This document shows positions 33,083 through 47,390 of a DNA stretch of 64,000 nt, piece after piece; position 1 is the stretch's first letter; the number at the start of each line of letters is the position of its first letter. This DNA is from Prunella strophiata (taxonomy: Eukaryota > Chordata > Aves > Passeriformes > Prunellidae), in the NCBI GenBank assembly GCA_036583965.1, contig JAZBQD010000034.1, positions 372,001 to 436,000 on the forward strand, in the 5' to 3' direction. The notes under the pieces were generated by a model. It was given only the letters and a program-made list of their open reading frames with translations, ran no database searches and was not told the origin of the DNA. A program made the translations under genes and the position numbers.

Positions 33083-36000
33083 GCTGTGTGTGCTGCTGGA
33101 GGTCCCTCCTGTGTCAGGGAGCTGCTGGGATCATGCTGTATATCTTCATAGCCAGGCAGGCACAGCAGCCTCGTATTCCCATGAGCTGTGGCCGGGCCAT
33201 AATTAACCTTGTGAACCCGGATTTCTAACAGAATGTAAAATCAGCTCAGGTTATCAATTACAGTCACACTCCATTGATAGTTGCCAAGGAGAGCTTCTTA
33301 GGAAGAAAAAGACATTATGATTCGCTCATTTCTTCATAAAGTAGCAAAATATGTTACCATTCATTAAATCATAAATCTAAATAATAGCTAGTCCATAGAT
33401 TTAATATCACCTTATTTTGGTGCATTACCCACAGGTCATGGGCCAGTGCCATGTCTGTCATTAGCAAAGCTCACAAGTAATTTTGTTATAAAACTGAATT
33501 GGGAAATGTTTTACAAAAAGAAATGACTACTCTTTAAAATAAGGGAATTTTATCAGTGTTTTGAGTTTTTAATGTAATCATTTTAATCTGTGTTGTAAAT
33601 GCTTAAACCTTCACTCTGTGGAAATCTAGTTTTACATAATTCAGGGACTTCAGAGTCCATATATTTGTTGTAACTTTTAAGCATAATCATGAATTAAAAG
33701 CAGTATTTGAGATCATGATATGTTGAGTTTATCAGCTGTTGTCAACTGAATTTATATCTTTTTCATAATGGTCAATGATGATGCTTTATAGCATCAGTGT
33801 TACTCAATAGCTCAGTGTTTATCGGTACTCAGTGTTATATGCAAAGCAAATGATAATCTAGTTAGATTTAATTTTTTTATTCTTACACAGTACTGTATGA
33901 ATATGCAGAGTATTTTTAAACTTCTTACATTTGTTTTTCCTATAGTGTACTTCATTCGTCATAAAAATGAATGAGGTTATCAGTCAAGGACTGACAGCTT
34001 TTTCTTAGTTTGATTGCTACTATCACCAGTGTTTTACAAATCTGGAAGGATTCCCCTTTTTAGCATAGTTTATCATTATTACTCTCTAAATACAGACAGT
34101 AATTTATCTGTCCACCCCTGCAATATCTTATGATGGAGGAAAAAATCCTATTACATATCCATAATATATAGAAGATCTTTAGTATGCACTTCAATAATTC
34201 TTATTCATTCTTTTCTCTTGTTAGTATTGAAAATTTTATTTTCAAGCCTACTTAAAACAAACACAGAATTACTAGAATATGTCATCTTTGAAAGGTAACA
34301 AATGTTATTTTCTTGAGAAGACTTGTAACATACTTTTGGTCTTTCACATATTATTGTCTTTACCTGCTAACAGTGCCCACAGTCCATACATAAGCAATCT
34401 TTTCTCAGACTTCCCTTAATCCTTTTCCTTACTTCATTTTCTGTAAGTGTGGAACTTCTGTAAGTAAGTTTGTTAACTGCTTGCAAGATATTTCAGTCAT
34501 ATTTTTAATTAAGACTATCCATCAGAAAGCAAGGAAAGGGTCTTTAGGGAGACCATTTGTCCTCACAAGGAAGGAGCCTGATAAAATTAGGTTGTTTTTT
34601 GTTTTACCAGCCCACAATTTAAACAGTCTTATTTTTAAAAAAGCCAGCATGAACCTTGTGTAAGGGTAGTCCATCCATAGTACATGAATTCAAAATGTTA
34701 TATTTCTTTCTGTATCCTTACTTGTTAGATTTGGGAAAACAAATTGTATTTAATTCTCTTTAAAGAAATTGCTGATTCCTATGTAGAACATAGGAAAAAC
34801 ACCTGAAGTATAAATTTCAGGTAACATAAATTTTTGCATCAAAAAAAACCCCCAAACCAGAAATTTGTTTAATTGTGCTTTCAGTCAGGGTTTAATATTG
34901 TCTGTTTCCATCCTCATCTATGGGCAGGGGTTCCCTGCCCACTCTCAGAAGTTTGTCCCGACTCTGGCTCTGTTGTTCAGAAGGGCAGCACGATTTGCAC
35001 AAGGTGTGACAGGATTTTGTGTGCAAGCGAAGGGATGTACTGAGATCTGAGGGAATCAGTATTTGTTGGCTTGGATTTTATGTGTCTGGCTGGAAGTCTG
35101 GAGGGCTGTATGGAAGCACTGACAGAGGATTGCCATCCCCAATTACAAGGGTAAGAAAAGGCACCCAAATAAGATTCTGAATCTTTGAAACCAATTCAAA
35201 AATATTTTATTACCTGTTGAATTTCTTTCTCTGCCATTCCTTTCAGTGTTCTGTCCTTCTGCTTAACAAATAACTTTGTAATATATTTGCTAAAGGACTC
35301 TGAAGAGCTGCTTGAACAGTGTAAGGTGCAGTGTTAATTATCCCTCTCAAATGCATTTGCATGTAGGTGATACTTGGATTATACAAACAAAACCCTTCCA
35401 GTTTCCTTTTTAGCTTCTGCAGACACAAGCCGAATCTTGAATAACAGGTTTCTTTAATGTGGGTTTGGGTTTTTTCCCCCCTCACATCTTAATTAGGAAA
35501 GGGAAAGTATAATTGTATAAAATACAAACTAGGTTTCTGTATCTGGACAGTATTTTCTGGATTGTACTTCTGCAACAATATTTAAGATACATGAATGGAA
35601 CAGCACATTGGCCTAAGCCTTGGAAATAATGAGCATTATTAATGCCATGGAAATCAGCAGAACCTGAAAATCAGATTCCTTAATAACAGGATCTCTTCTC
35701 TTGCATTGGAATCTAAAAAGTTCTTTAATTCTCAGGTTTATCATTTCACATTCTTAAAGTTCATTTCTTCCTTCAGTCTGAGGGTGATTTATGGTTGCTC
35801 TGTTATAGATGAAGCAGTTTCATCTTTCAACCTCACTGCATTTTCTCTAGCCTTTCTATCACTTAAGACCTCAGAATAAAGGTGAGAGAAGATGAATGTG
35901 TGTATGGAAGAACTTGAAGCTGGACCCAGCCCCACGTATCTGAAACTTTGCAGTTTCTCAAAGTTTAATGAATGTTTACTGTGCTCAGCAGGGCAATCTG

Positions 36001-36369
36001 AAAGGTCAAATGAAAACCAAGGGTATTATTCCACCGAGCTTCATCACTGTGACTCTACTGGTATTACTGTAGTGGAGCAGCAGTGTTTTGTAAGCAGAGG
36101 AGAAGGCTTTGCTCTCCTCAGGTGGTTGGCACACTGGGGATGGACACAGGCAGCCCTGACACACCTGCCTGGCTGGCTGGGCTGTTCCTGCCTGGCTTCT
36201 TTGAGTCTGTGTGTTCCTTTAAAGAATCCAAGACACAAACATGCTCAGGTAAACTCAGTGTAACAGTGGTAGGTGGCTGTGTAAGCAGCAGTGTCCTGCT
36301 TCAGTTTGGTGCAGGCGGAGGCAGGGATGTGCCAGGAGCCCTCTCAGCCTGGTCTGTGGGAGCAGCTCC
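33083..36369. other. Non-coding DNA
   Basis: AT-rich unique sequence. No gene supported; frames of 80-120 codons near 35,250 and 35,900 lack coding-like codon use. Confidence 0.5.
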
Positions 36370-36866
36370 GGGGCACTGGGGGGTGCTGGGGGCAGTGGGG
36401 AGCTGCTGGGGGCACTGGGGGGTGGTGCTGGGGGCACTGGGGAGCTGCTGGGGGCCGGGGGGGGGGGTGGATGCTGGGGGCACTGGGGAGCTGCTGGGGG
36501 CACTGGGGGGTGGTGCTGGGGGCAGTGGGGGGGGTGCTGGGGGCACAGGGGGGTGGTGCTGGGGGCAGTGGGGGGGGTGCTGGGGGCACAGGGGGGCGGT
36601 GCTGGGGGCACTGGGGGGGGTGCTGGGGGCACAGGGGGGCGGTGCTGGGGGCACTGGGGTGGGGTGCTGGGGGCAGTGGGGGGGGTGCTGGGGGCACAGG
36701 GGGGCGGTGCTGGGGCAGTGGGGGGGGGTGCTGGGGGCACAGGGGGGCGGTGCTGGGGGCACTGGGAGGGGGTGGTGCTGGGGGCACTGGGGTGGGGTGC
36801 TGGGGGCACTGGGGGGGCTGCTGGGGGCACAGGGGGGCGGTGCTGGGGGCACTGGGGGCTGCTGGC
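36370..36866. repeat. Extreme G-rich minisatellite, about 500 bp
   Basis: Tandem degenerate units of about 19-39 bp built on GGTGCTGGGGGCACTGGGG and GGGGGCACAGGGGGGCGGTG. The plus strand carries dozens of runs of four to nine G with 1-6 base gaps, so many G-quadruplexes could form. The long frames that cross it in several phases (glycine/tryptophan-rich on plus, proline-rich on minus) exist only because the repeat lacks stop codons. The next 170 bp are GC-rich with scattered CpG. Confidence 0.95.
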
Positions 36867-39800
36867 TGCTTTGGGGTTTCGCCTGCCCGTGGCAGCGCTC
36901 TCCCCCTGCTCCGGCAGTGCTGGCAGCAGCTCCCGTCGGTGTCAGACGAGGTTTCCTGGCCGCTTGCTCTCGCCGTGCCGAGAGCCGAGCCCAGGAAAGC
37001 CGGGATAATGAGTGGAACGGTGCAGGAGGTGATTGATGATCCCCGGTTCTGACAGCTCCAGTGCCGACATTCCCTGGGTATCCGAGCCGGCATTAGCATG
37101 CTGACAGCTCAGCATTTAGGACATTATGGTAATTTATCCTGCATACGCTGTCACCTGCACTGTCAGAGTTTGTTTTTAATGATGGTATAACTATTTTGTT
37201 TGTTTGTACTGCATTCTTTTCATTTGGCTAATGTCTCCTCATTAGATTGCACCTAGTAAATGAGAGTAATTAAGTGTTTCCTATAGCTCAGATGCAATGA
37301 TTAAGTTGCGGAGTTGGTACTGATTATGTTTTGCCATTTATCTCTATTAATCTGAGAATAATCCAGAAGATAAACACGTGTAATTTTTTAGCTAATGTTC
37401 AATAGATGAAATTTATAGCTTCTCAATGGAGCCAAACAATGTGTGTATTTTTATATGAATCCTAAGTTATTGTACTTATATTTCTGTTAAATAAACATAC
37501 AATTATCTGTGCAACTAAGGAAAAAAAGTGGGAAATCTACTGAATGTAGAGATTCTCACCTTTAAAAATGCATTTGTGTATGGAGAGTGACTACTCATAA
37601 TTCACAGTTCAGTGTCTTTATTCTGCTTTCTCAAATATCTACAGAGATTCCTGTGGTGATATTTCTGAGGATTTTTTCCTGCAGTTATTATCTGTATTTG
37701 TTATTATTAATTCTAGAATACAAATTGCATCTCTAGTACAGAAATGTAATTTTCATATAGACAATTCCAAATGACTCCGTTTCAAAACAACAACAAAAAA
37801 AATACAATAACACATCAAATTAAGTACTTCACAGCAATTTGTAAATCTTTATTTAACTTTCATGCTGTAGATAGACATTGAAAAATAACTTGAGCTATTT
37901 CTTCAACACAAAGTAGCAATAATTAATTTTGATACAAACAGTAATGGCAACACTAGGAATACCCTGAGTTGTTTGATGATGTTCCTTTGTTTTCCTGGCT
38001 CTATGACCTTCCTTGCACATCACACTGTGATGTGCTATTTCTAAATTTATTTACTATTTCTAAATGTTTAATTTACTGTTTCAATATATATACCTTGAGA
38101 AAGTCAGACATCGTAGCCTCATAATTGTGTGGGGTTTATACATCAAAATTCTGATTGGCTTCAAAAGTAGTAGCTTTTGTGTGTCCCCAGCTAATAAACT
38201 GTTTCAACATAGCAGTTGGAAGAGCTGTTGAGGGACAGACCCTGGGCTAGCTTGGGGTTTCTGTTAAATATGTATAAATAAAACTGGACAGTGTTTCAGA
38301 CGTGCCTCCTGCCCAGCGTTCCTGCCCAGCATGGGAAGGCTCTCTCTGTGGTGTGGTGTGTCCCTGTGGTATCAGGGGTGCTGCTGTGCCCAGTGTCCCT
38401 GGTGTCCTGCAGCCACTCCAGTCCCTGGGGATCGGCTATAGCCAGATTCCAAACACATCTTGCTTTGGAGCAGTTTCTCTGCTTTGGAGCACTGTTTCTT
38501 TCTGGATGTGTTTCCCTGAGCAGCTCCTGGCCCTCTCTGGGGATCACCTCCCTGGCAGGTCTGTGCAGAGTTTCGTTGTGGTTCCCTGGGCTCAGAGCTC
38601 CCGGAAAGCCCTGGGCTGGCTGGTTTGCCTCGGGGTGCTCAGCCCGTGGCCAGCCCCTCCAGTCCCAGCCACCTCTGCTGCTGAGGAGGTGAATCCTGGA
38701 GCTGGACTTGGTCCAGAGAGACTCTCTGCCGTGCTGTGAAGCATGGTCAACAAAATCAATGAGATTTGTCATTTGTCTCTATTTCAGGTGCTCCCACCCT
38801 CACCAGCTGAAGAGGGGGACAGTGGGTTTGAGCTAAGGGGAGCAGTGGGCCCAGGGGGAGGTGGGCACAGAAAGCTGCAGTGAGATCCAGTGTGGTGTGG
38901 CAAAGACTGAAACGTGCTGGGCAGGAGAGCTCGGGGCTGATGGGCATGGCCCAGCCATAGCCCACAAGTTTAAGGGATTTTCAGTTTGTGCACATTTGTT
39001 AGGCTGGCTGAGATTTTTCCGACACGTCTTCTAGATGAGTACACAATTATTTAAGGTTCAATTTTAATTTTTTTAATACATAAAATCACAGTATTGATAC
39101 AACTTGGTAGACTTCTAGCTTGAAATATATGTTAATCAGATCAAATTGTTGCTCATTAGAATTTATTTGCTTCCTGAGAACATCCGTTTTAGGGCATCAG
39201 CATTCTTTCTGGGAAAGCAAATGCTCTGTTCTGTTTATGTGGGTCAGTCCTGGAGTAGCTGCTTAATATCCCATGTCTGGAATTCAGTTGTCTTTTCTCT
39301 TGGGTGGGTCAGGAAGGCAGTTGAAGCAGGCAGTAATGGCTGCTGGGCTTTCATTTCTTTGTGACTGGTAAATGAAACACATGCAGCCTCACCAAACTAC
39401 ATGACTAATGACAACCTCCAGTGGCTCCTGCAATCAAAGATTAATTTGCTTTATCAAGTTTAAAGAATAGTAGGTGATAAATCACGTCAAAAAGAAATAA
39501 TCAGTGGCAGGCTGATGTTCTTTTGCACAGTGGAGGACAGGTGCAGCAGAGGATTAATCTGCCATAGACTGTTAATTTTGTTCTTGTGCTGATGTGTTAA
39601 TTTTTATTTAGTTGATTTTTCAGTCAAATGGGATTCATTGTCAACTAATATTTTAACATAAAATGTATAGTATTGCTTTTTAGCTCTAAAATTAAACATG
39701 TTTAGAGTATATCACTTTCCATCAAAATATTTCCCATTTAATTCCTTTAATAATTGATGGCTATATCTCTCTCCCATTGGGTTTGCTGTCTTGGAGCACA

Positions 39801-42800
39801 GCTTAATGTGGACAGGAATAAAAATATGCTGTACGTATCTGGTGCATACATAATATATTTCTTTTCTCTGCAGTTGATTCTTGTTTAGCCAGATCTGCTC
39901 TGCTGTTCTCTCTGCAGGAGAAGGCTGATGTTAGTACTGGAGCTGCCCTGGTGCTGCAGTTGCTCTGGATGCTGGTCCTTGGGCAGCTGTGGTTTGACCC
40001 GTGCAGGACTTGCTGCCACCTCCTCCCACCCGCTGGTGAAGCAGCACAGAGGGATCAGCGTGGAGCAGGAGGGAATCAGTTCTGCTGCTTCTCACTTAAT
40101 GAAGCCATTGAGAGACTGCAGCTCTGTCACTTATGCAATTACTGAATATAATCATCCCAATAAAATCTACAGTTAAAAAAAATCCATTGTGGTATGACAT
40201 GGCATAGCATAGCATAGCACTGACTGACCTGCATTTATTGTCAATCCTGGTGTCCACAGAGCAAGGGCTGCAGATGTTTGTTTTTCAAGGAAAATCATGT
40301 GCTAACTTAGCTTTCCAGCTGCTCGGTTGATTGTTGAGCATTTTCAGTCTTTATTTCAGTTAAACCATGGCCCAATAACATATTTGGCAACAATTTTTTC
40401 TGTGTGTAAGAGAATTTTAATAAAGGAATAATGCAGATTCCGTTACCTCCAGTCCTGGCTAGCAATGTGTGTGATTTCATACCAATATGTGAGCCCTCTA
40501 GTGGCATTCCGAGCACTGGAAGTGTGGCTGGCAGGGTCAGGATGCTCTCGGAGAGCTGGGCATCACACATGCTTAACACGGTGATGGCTCTGGGAATAGA
40601 TTTGGGGAACAAGGTGAGAAGAATCTGTGTTTGTCTACTTTGGGCCAAAAAAAGAAAAATATCTCCCTCTCAATTTAAATCTAAAATTCTTTAGCTAAAT
40701 TAAGATATTTCATAAATTCCCTTCAGCAGTCTTTAGGAATACAACTCCTCATAACAGCACTTTCACTCCAGAAAAACATCTGTAGCTGTCTTCAAGTTGA
40801 TAACAGATGAGTGAAGATAGGTAATAAATAATAGTATGGAAAGTCTTCTTGTTTGAACATGTTTTGCCAAAAGCACTGAATATGAAGTTGGGTGAGAGAA
40901 AGGAGAAACATTCTCTGAGTATGACTGACATACTTTATGATGATTTAGTGGAACACCTCGCGGCCAACTGTGGCTTTTGTTCACAGGTGTTCTAAAGCTG
41001 TCACGCCCCTGTTTCTCTCACACAACAAAGTCACAATCTAATTCATTGTTAATTGTTGAATGCTCCTTTTTATAGTATTCAGAGCTGTCCCAGGAGCCAC
41101 GTGGGTGTTAAAAAAATTGAGTCACAGTCTTAATGTTTGAAGCAGTACAACTTGGGTTCATCACTTGAACTTAGGAAGGCTTGGGGCTTTTTCCACTTAG
41201 GAAAAAGGTATATTTTAATTAAAACAAAATGAAAATAAACATTTTCTCCAGAGCATCTGGTTCAGGTTTGTGTTAGACTTGGTCAGTGTGTGGTGTAGCA
41301 GGGTGTGATTTTCATACCTAATTGGATTAGTAAAAGTCAGAACAGCTGGTGCATCTCTGTGCATCTGTACAGGAAGGAGCAGTGATAGGCTGTTTCACCC
41401 AGGCAGTGTGCAGGCTGGGGCAGTGGAGACCGTTATCTTGTCTATAACCATTTTCCATATCCTGAAATCAAATTTGCAGAACAAACAGCAGTTGGGCTTC
41501 GCTTCATATTTCATTAGATAGGCGCATCCTCACAAAATTATTTTATTAGACCATGCAGAGATCCTTCTGACATTTACTCTTGTGTGCTTATAGAGTAATC
41601 AAAAATGCTAGTAATGTCCTGATATGGGTCTGTTTCACATACAGGAATATATTTTTGAAGTATGCTTTTCAGACTTAAATGCACTTTCGTTAAACATCAC
41701 AGGAAGACAAATGGTTTTCTCTCTTCTTCTACTTGCCCTTCTTCTGAAGCAAGGAGGGGAAAAATACCCAAAGTGTTTCAGTGTTGTGTTTCACACAGGT
41801 TTCATCTGTATCATCTTTGTTGGAAGAATTGGTAGTTGGCATCAATTTGGATCAAAAGAACTGCAGTTAGAAAGGCCATGAGGAAGGCTCCATATTATTT
41901 CTCCAGAGCATTCTCACTACTGACGAGTTGTTTCTTGAGGCATGTAGCTCTATTGAGAAAGATGTCTTCTGGGAACAAAAGTTTTATTTCTGTAGCAGGG
42001 TTTTATATCAATTTAAGTATTAAATTATTTGTATAGATATCATCTACACAATAAAGTGGCTGATCACAAGATACGTAAAAACTTTATTATGTAAGTCAAT
42101 ATAAAATCATATTTTAGATTTTATAAGAATGTGCACAGAATATGATTACTTAAGTAACATTAATAGCATAGACTATCTTTGAATGAGCTCTGAACAGCAC
42201 AAGTCCATTCTAGTTTATGCATTTTCTTTAATAACCTATTTCTTCTGAATAACAGTAACATTTAGATTGTTATTTAGATATTAACGCAATCATCTCAATA
42301 TGTGTGATAAACTATATGAACGAAAAATTTAGTTTAGCAATTTCTCCTAAGATAGGGGTGAGTCAGCAGCACCTTTCCAGCTCACTGGGCTTCTGAGGTG
42401 CTTCAGATTCTTCAGCTGAGAGCAGCTGTGTCTGGTGGCATCTGTCATCTTTGCGAGATCCGTCATCTTTAGACGAGCTCATCATGTTTGCTGAGGGGGT
42501 CAGCAAAACGAACCATGTGCATGAGTAAAGACTCTTACTGTCAGTCAGACTGTGAAAAGAGGCCTGGGTGTACCTGCAGACGCTGTGGCCTCGCTGCCAC
42601 GTGGGTCCTGTGGGAGCCCAGGGGTGTTGAGGGCACTGGGCTGCCATGGGTGCTGCTGGCTGGGTACCTGCAGCTCCTGTTTGGCTGCTCAGCATCAGCC
42701 ACCCCGTCCTTCACTGTGCTCACTGCTGTGTGCCTCACTCAGCTGTGGAGTGAGAGGGCCTTTATTTACTTTGCCCTGCATTTTTCTCTCTTAGCCTGGT

Positions 42801-45503
42801 GACAGTCTGTGTTTCTCCTGCCAGAGCCAAGGCAGGCTGTGTTTGTCTGTGCACAACTTCAGGGTGTCACTTTGTTTCCGACTTTAACTTCAAAGGCTGC
42901 AGTCTGAAGCTCCCCACGTGTTACTGAGAATAATCACTGATCAAGGTTTTTGAACAATTTTGATTGATTGGTTTCATTAGTTTTTATTACTTTTGTAAGC
43001 TTTTCGATAAATACTCATGTAACTGTAATTCTGCTCCCTGCTGGTGATCCAGACATGGATCTATTGCTGTGTTACCTGTACAGCATATTTGTGTTTGGAA
43101 TTTCTTGACTAATAGTGTGCTCTCTCAAATTTTAGCTATATTTTCTAGTTGCCTAATTTCAGCAAAAGTTAAAGATTGGCAACTTCTCTTTAAATTATAC
43201 CTCTCAAATACTCTGTGTGTTCATAGGTCAGACCAGCTCATTCCTTTTTCCTGGGTTCTTGCTTGATTTCAGTGTCCTGTGTTTTAGCTTGAACTCTTGG
43301 GTGAAATTCAGAGTTGATGAATTTTTTGTATTTGAGTATCACTGTGTTTTTATATTTAAAAATATCTCTAACTCCTCTTGAACCAAACTGTAGTTTTTAA
43401 GGGTCTGTCCTATTAAATTCTCTTTCCACTCTGCAGCACTTTGAGGACTCCTGTTCCTCAAAGGACCCTCCTGGTACAGACACACCAGGCTTCATTCACT
43501 CATTATTCTTGACCATCTTAGAATTGCACCAATATTTCATCCCCACAAGTAGACAGACTACCCTGAATTAGAAAACCAGAGGCTCTGCTTTGTTTGTTGT
43601 TCTGCCACCTGGTTTATTAAACCTTGTTTTTGTCTGCTTTAGATAAGAAATGTCTTTGTCTTGCTGTTTTAACCACTGATGCAAAATACAAGAAAACACA
43701 AACTGTCAAGGTAAACCTAGGATTAAAGGAGTGGAAAAGTGTCTGAGAATTATTTCCCATCTCATTTTGTATCAAGCAGTGCTTGTCCAGAGTGAGAGAT
43801 GTGCCCCACAGCATCTCAGTTCAGAGTGATGGATGGCTGTGGGAGGAATTCCTGGTCCTGCCATGCCCTACTGACATGTCAGGGGTGTTATCTTAACAGG
43901 CAACAGCAATGTCTTTAAATGGTTTTATGAGTAGGGAGTTAAGATCTGTTTCCATACTCAATTAAAGAACTGCCATTTTGGAACTACAGAGGGAAATCTG
44001 TGTGAGCAAAGCAAAACCAAAGCTTCAGGAGCTGTAAAAATCATTGTGAGTGGATGAAATAATATTTCAACTACACATGTGAATTTTAGCTGCATGATGA
44101 TACAGAGACAATTAAAAGGAATGTAATGTTTAGGATAATGATTTATGAGACAATCGAGTTGTAAGGAAGAAATTCATGAAAATAGTTGAGCACATCAGCC
44201 TAAAAATAATGCAGATGGAAAGGAAAAGACAGTGCACCTCAGTGCTCTGTGCCATCAGCAGTGAGGGCTGGACTGGCCATGGAGCAAAACTATTTAAGAG
44301 CAATTCAACAAGATTAATAGATATGTCTAATTTAAAGCATTTCTTGGAGAGATGCATGATGAAATAAAACTGCAGGGTTTTTTGTTTTAAATCTATTGTA
44401 ACAAAGAAATACTTTCCCAAAGCTTTGATACTTTTTAAAATTAAAAATACAAATTGTGGTTTGCGTGGTATGTGCTGGAGAATTATTGTTTTATATTACA
44501 GTAATATGTTGCAATTATTATTGAAGACCTTATTTAATTTTTAGATTCAGGTGTAAATCAGTGTTATCATGCTGTAATTGAAAAATAGTGCTCACCTTTT
44601 TTCCTGAAGGTATCTTGAAGGGCATTAATTAAAAAGGCAATTTATTTTAAAAATACTTTCACCTGAACTACTGGTGCAAATTTTATGTTTAGTTATGTAA
44701 ATCTGTAGGAAAGCCTTAAAAAGTTACCTTTTGTTTAATCTTATGTGGAGCCCCTGGTTCGTGCTTGTCTGTTTAATAAAGGGTCAGATTTTATTTATGT
44801 GGTTAAGTAGAACATAAATGTAGACACTTCACACGATGTACCATGTAAATGTAAGCCTTTGTAGTTACAAGTTTTTTTGTAGCTGGAGAATTGTTTTAAA
44901 AGGCATGTAATTTATTAGCTATCAGTAGCTGCTTTATTGCCTTGCCGCGCTGCAGTAATAAATAAAAGAAAGTGAGCTGATTTTACAAATGGCACACAAG
45001 GTGCACATTTTGTGAAAAAAGTCTTTTTTTAAAGAATTGGCATTAAATCCTTTTTTGTGATGACAAAGAGGCTAAGAGTGCAAACTGTATTTTCTGTTTA
45101 TCGAAAACAGAGTCTCTTTTTCTCGAGGGCATTTTTTCCTATGATCATCAAGGGATTTCAAAAGCAATAAAGTGTGGAATCATTGTTCGACTTGAACAGT
45201 ATTAAAACTTAGGTTTTAATTTCAGTGAAGTAATAAGATTTGAACCTGTCTCACATTACAGCACTGTAAGGCATTTAGCAATTGTATTTTAAAGGAGGTT
45301 TTTAAAATGCAGCTCACTTGAAAACTTAACTGTCTATCGAGTAATTAATAGTTTCTCTGCAGCACAGGCTGTTGTGAATCATACTAAGAAATCTTGGTTT
45401 TGTTAATAACAAATTAAGATAATTGTAAGGAAGTTAATTCCTAATTAGTTTAAACTTTAAATCTTTTTTGCCCCTTTTTGAGATGGATTTTCAAATGAAG
45501 ACC

Positions 45504-45528
45504 AAAAAAAAAAAAAAAAAAAAAAAAA
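45504..45528. repeat. A25 homopolymer
   Basis: Uninterrupted run of 25 A. No retroposon body or target duplication is recognised around it. Confidence 0.9.
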
Positions 45529-47367
45529 CTGAGGGTTTCAGCATGATTTTCACCCTAGCTTTAAAAAGGAAATATCAATGTTTACCTGTACATTTCAAGA
45601 ATCTGTATTTCTTGGTTAGCAGCATATGTCAGCTTCCCTTTAAGCAGTAGTGAAGTATTTAATCAGTAAACATACTTTATAGCATTAATGCAATTTATGT
45701 TTCAAAACTGCACGTTGCAGATAATTCTGCAGAGCTTCTCTCTTCTGTACTGACACGGGGAACTCTGGGATACTAGAACTCACTGTGCTCGCTTAGGCAC
45801 AGATATTCCCCGAGTTCAGACAGAATATTCCTTCAGGTTGGTAGGTAAAATATGGGCTGATGAGGGCACAGCCATACCTGTGCCCTGCAGCTGGAAATGC
45901 ACAGGTGTAATTTTGGGGAGGGGGGTTTGAGCACAGGTGCCTGTTCCAGCAGCCGTGGTGCTGGTGTGGGTGCCGAGAGCTATGGCCTTCCATGGTGTTT
46001 TTGAGCAGCAACTGCCTCCATCAGCCATCAGGTTTGTTCTATATTTTAGTAGATGGCCTAAAAGACTGTAAATATTAGAGGATCTAAAATAAATCAACAT
46101 ATTATCCTAAGGATACAAAACGTAAGAGCTATTTGTGGCTAGGAGCCCTTGACAGATAGTTTGGCTGAGGCAGATGATTGCCCGCTTCTTGGATCTGGCT
46201 CCCATTGCTGTGCCTGCAGGCAGTGTGGTGTTATAGTTGTATATTGATGTCAGGGTTACTACTGAGTGGCTAGCAATGACAGATGTCTATAATTAGAGAC
46301 AATGCTGCCAGTATTTCAGAGGAGCCGGCCTATGTTGAACCATTATCTTATTTCTGGCTTGCCAAAGAGGGTTGTTCAAATTGCTGGTATTAGCTGTGGT
46401 GGCTGTAACACCTCTCCTTATGCCCTGGGATAAATGTGCAAAAGCACTGTCATGTACAACCCTGGTGCAAAACCTCTTCAGAAGAAGTGATCCTGCTAAA
46501 TTTCATGTGCTTAAGGCTTGATCTGGAGATGCAGAACACCTGCAGTGCTGTTATTCAGTGCAATAGTTTTGGATGTAGAGATTTTAGAGCTATAATAAGT
46601 AGCTCTGATTTTTATTCCTTGTTTTTAAGTGCCAAAGTGATGTAGATTCTTGAGTGTTGGTGTTTATTGCACATAAGTGTGCCACTCATTTAGATACAAT
46701 TCAGCATGTGGATAAAATTTAGCTGCACACTTACAATAGTTATATAGGGGCAAGTCAAAGTGTGGATTACTGCTATTCAAGTACCTGTATTTCTGGATCT
46801 TTTGGAGTGTTCTGACTGGCACAAATATAATCTTGTAACTGCACAGTAGTGCTTCATTTCAATCATGAAGGATTCTAAAACAGCGTTTTGGCTTATTGTT
46901 AGGCAAATCCTTGACTGCGTACATGACTTGAATTTCTGCAGTTCAGTGTATAGCTCTGATGGAAAGTGCAGACCAAAACTGTGCTTCAAAAGCTAAAAAT
47001 CTTCTGGAAGATGTTCAAAAAGTAACAGCTGTTAATAGTATTTCTGTTTTCACTATAATATCTGTTCTTTAAGCCTTGAAGGGGAGCACAAGAGACAGTG
47101 GAATTAAAACTCTCTTAACAGTGCTTAACAAAAATGAAAGTCTAAACAAGACTATTTAAGCTAAGCATCCTTTTAACTAATGGCTAACTGAAAACATAGC
47201 AGATAAACCCATTTCTTTTGTCTTCTTCTTTTTTTTTCATGGAGAATGCTTCTCAGGCTGCATCAGTAATAAGAGCAGTTGGTTCATGGTAGGTCTCCTG
47301 TATAAGTTCAGCAAAATTGTACCTCTTTCTTTCGAGATTTTCAGAAAATATGGATTAAGAAAAGGAG

Positions 47368-47390
47368 AAATAAATAAATAAGTAAATAAA
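47368..47390. repeat. (AAAT)n microsatellite
   Basis: Five to six AAAT units with one interruption (AAGT). Confidence 0.85.

Noticed and set aside
36083..37099. Long glycine/tryptophan-rich and proline-rich reading frames on both strands (up to 317 codons)
   Set aside because: They cross the G-rich minisatellite, which lacks stop codons in several phases at once. Open frames in many phases show repeat structure, not coding.
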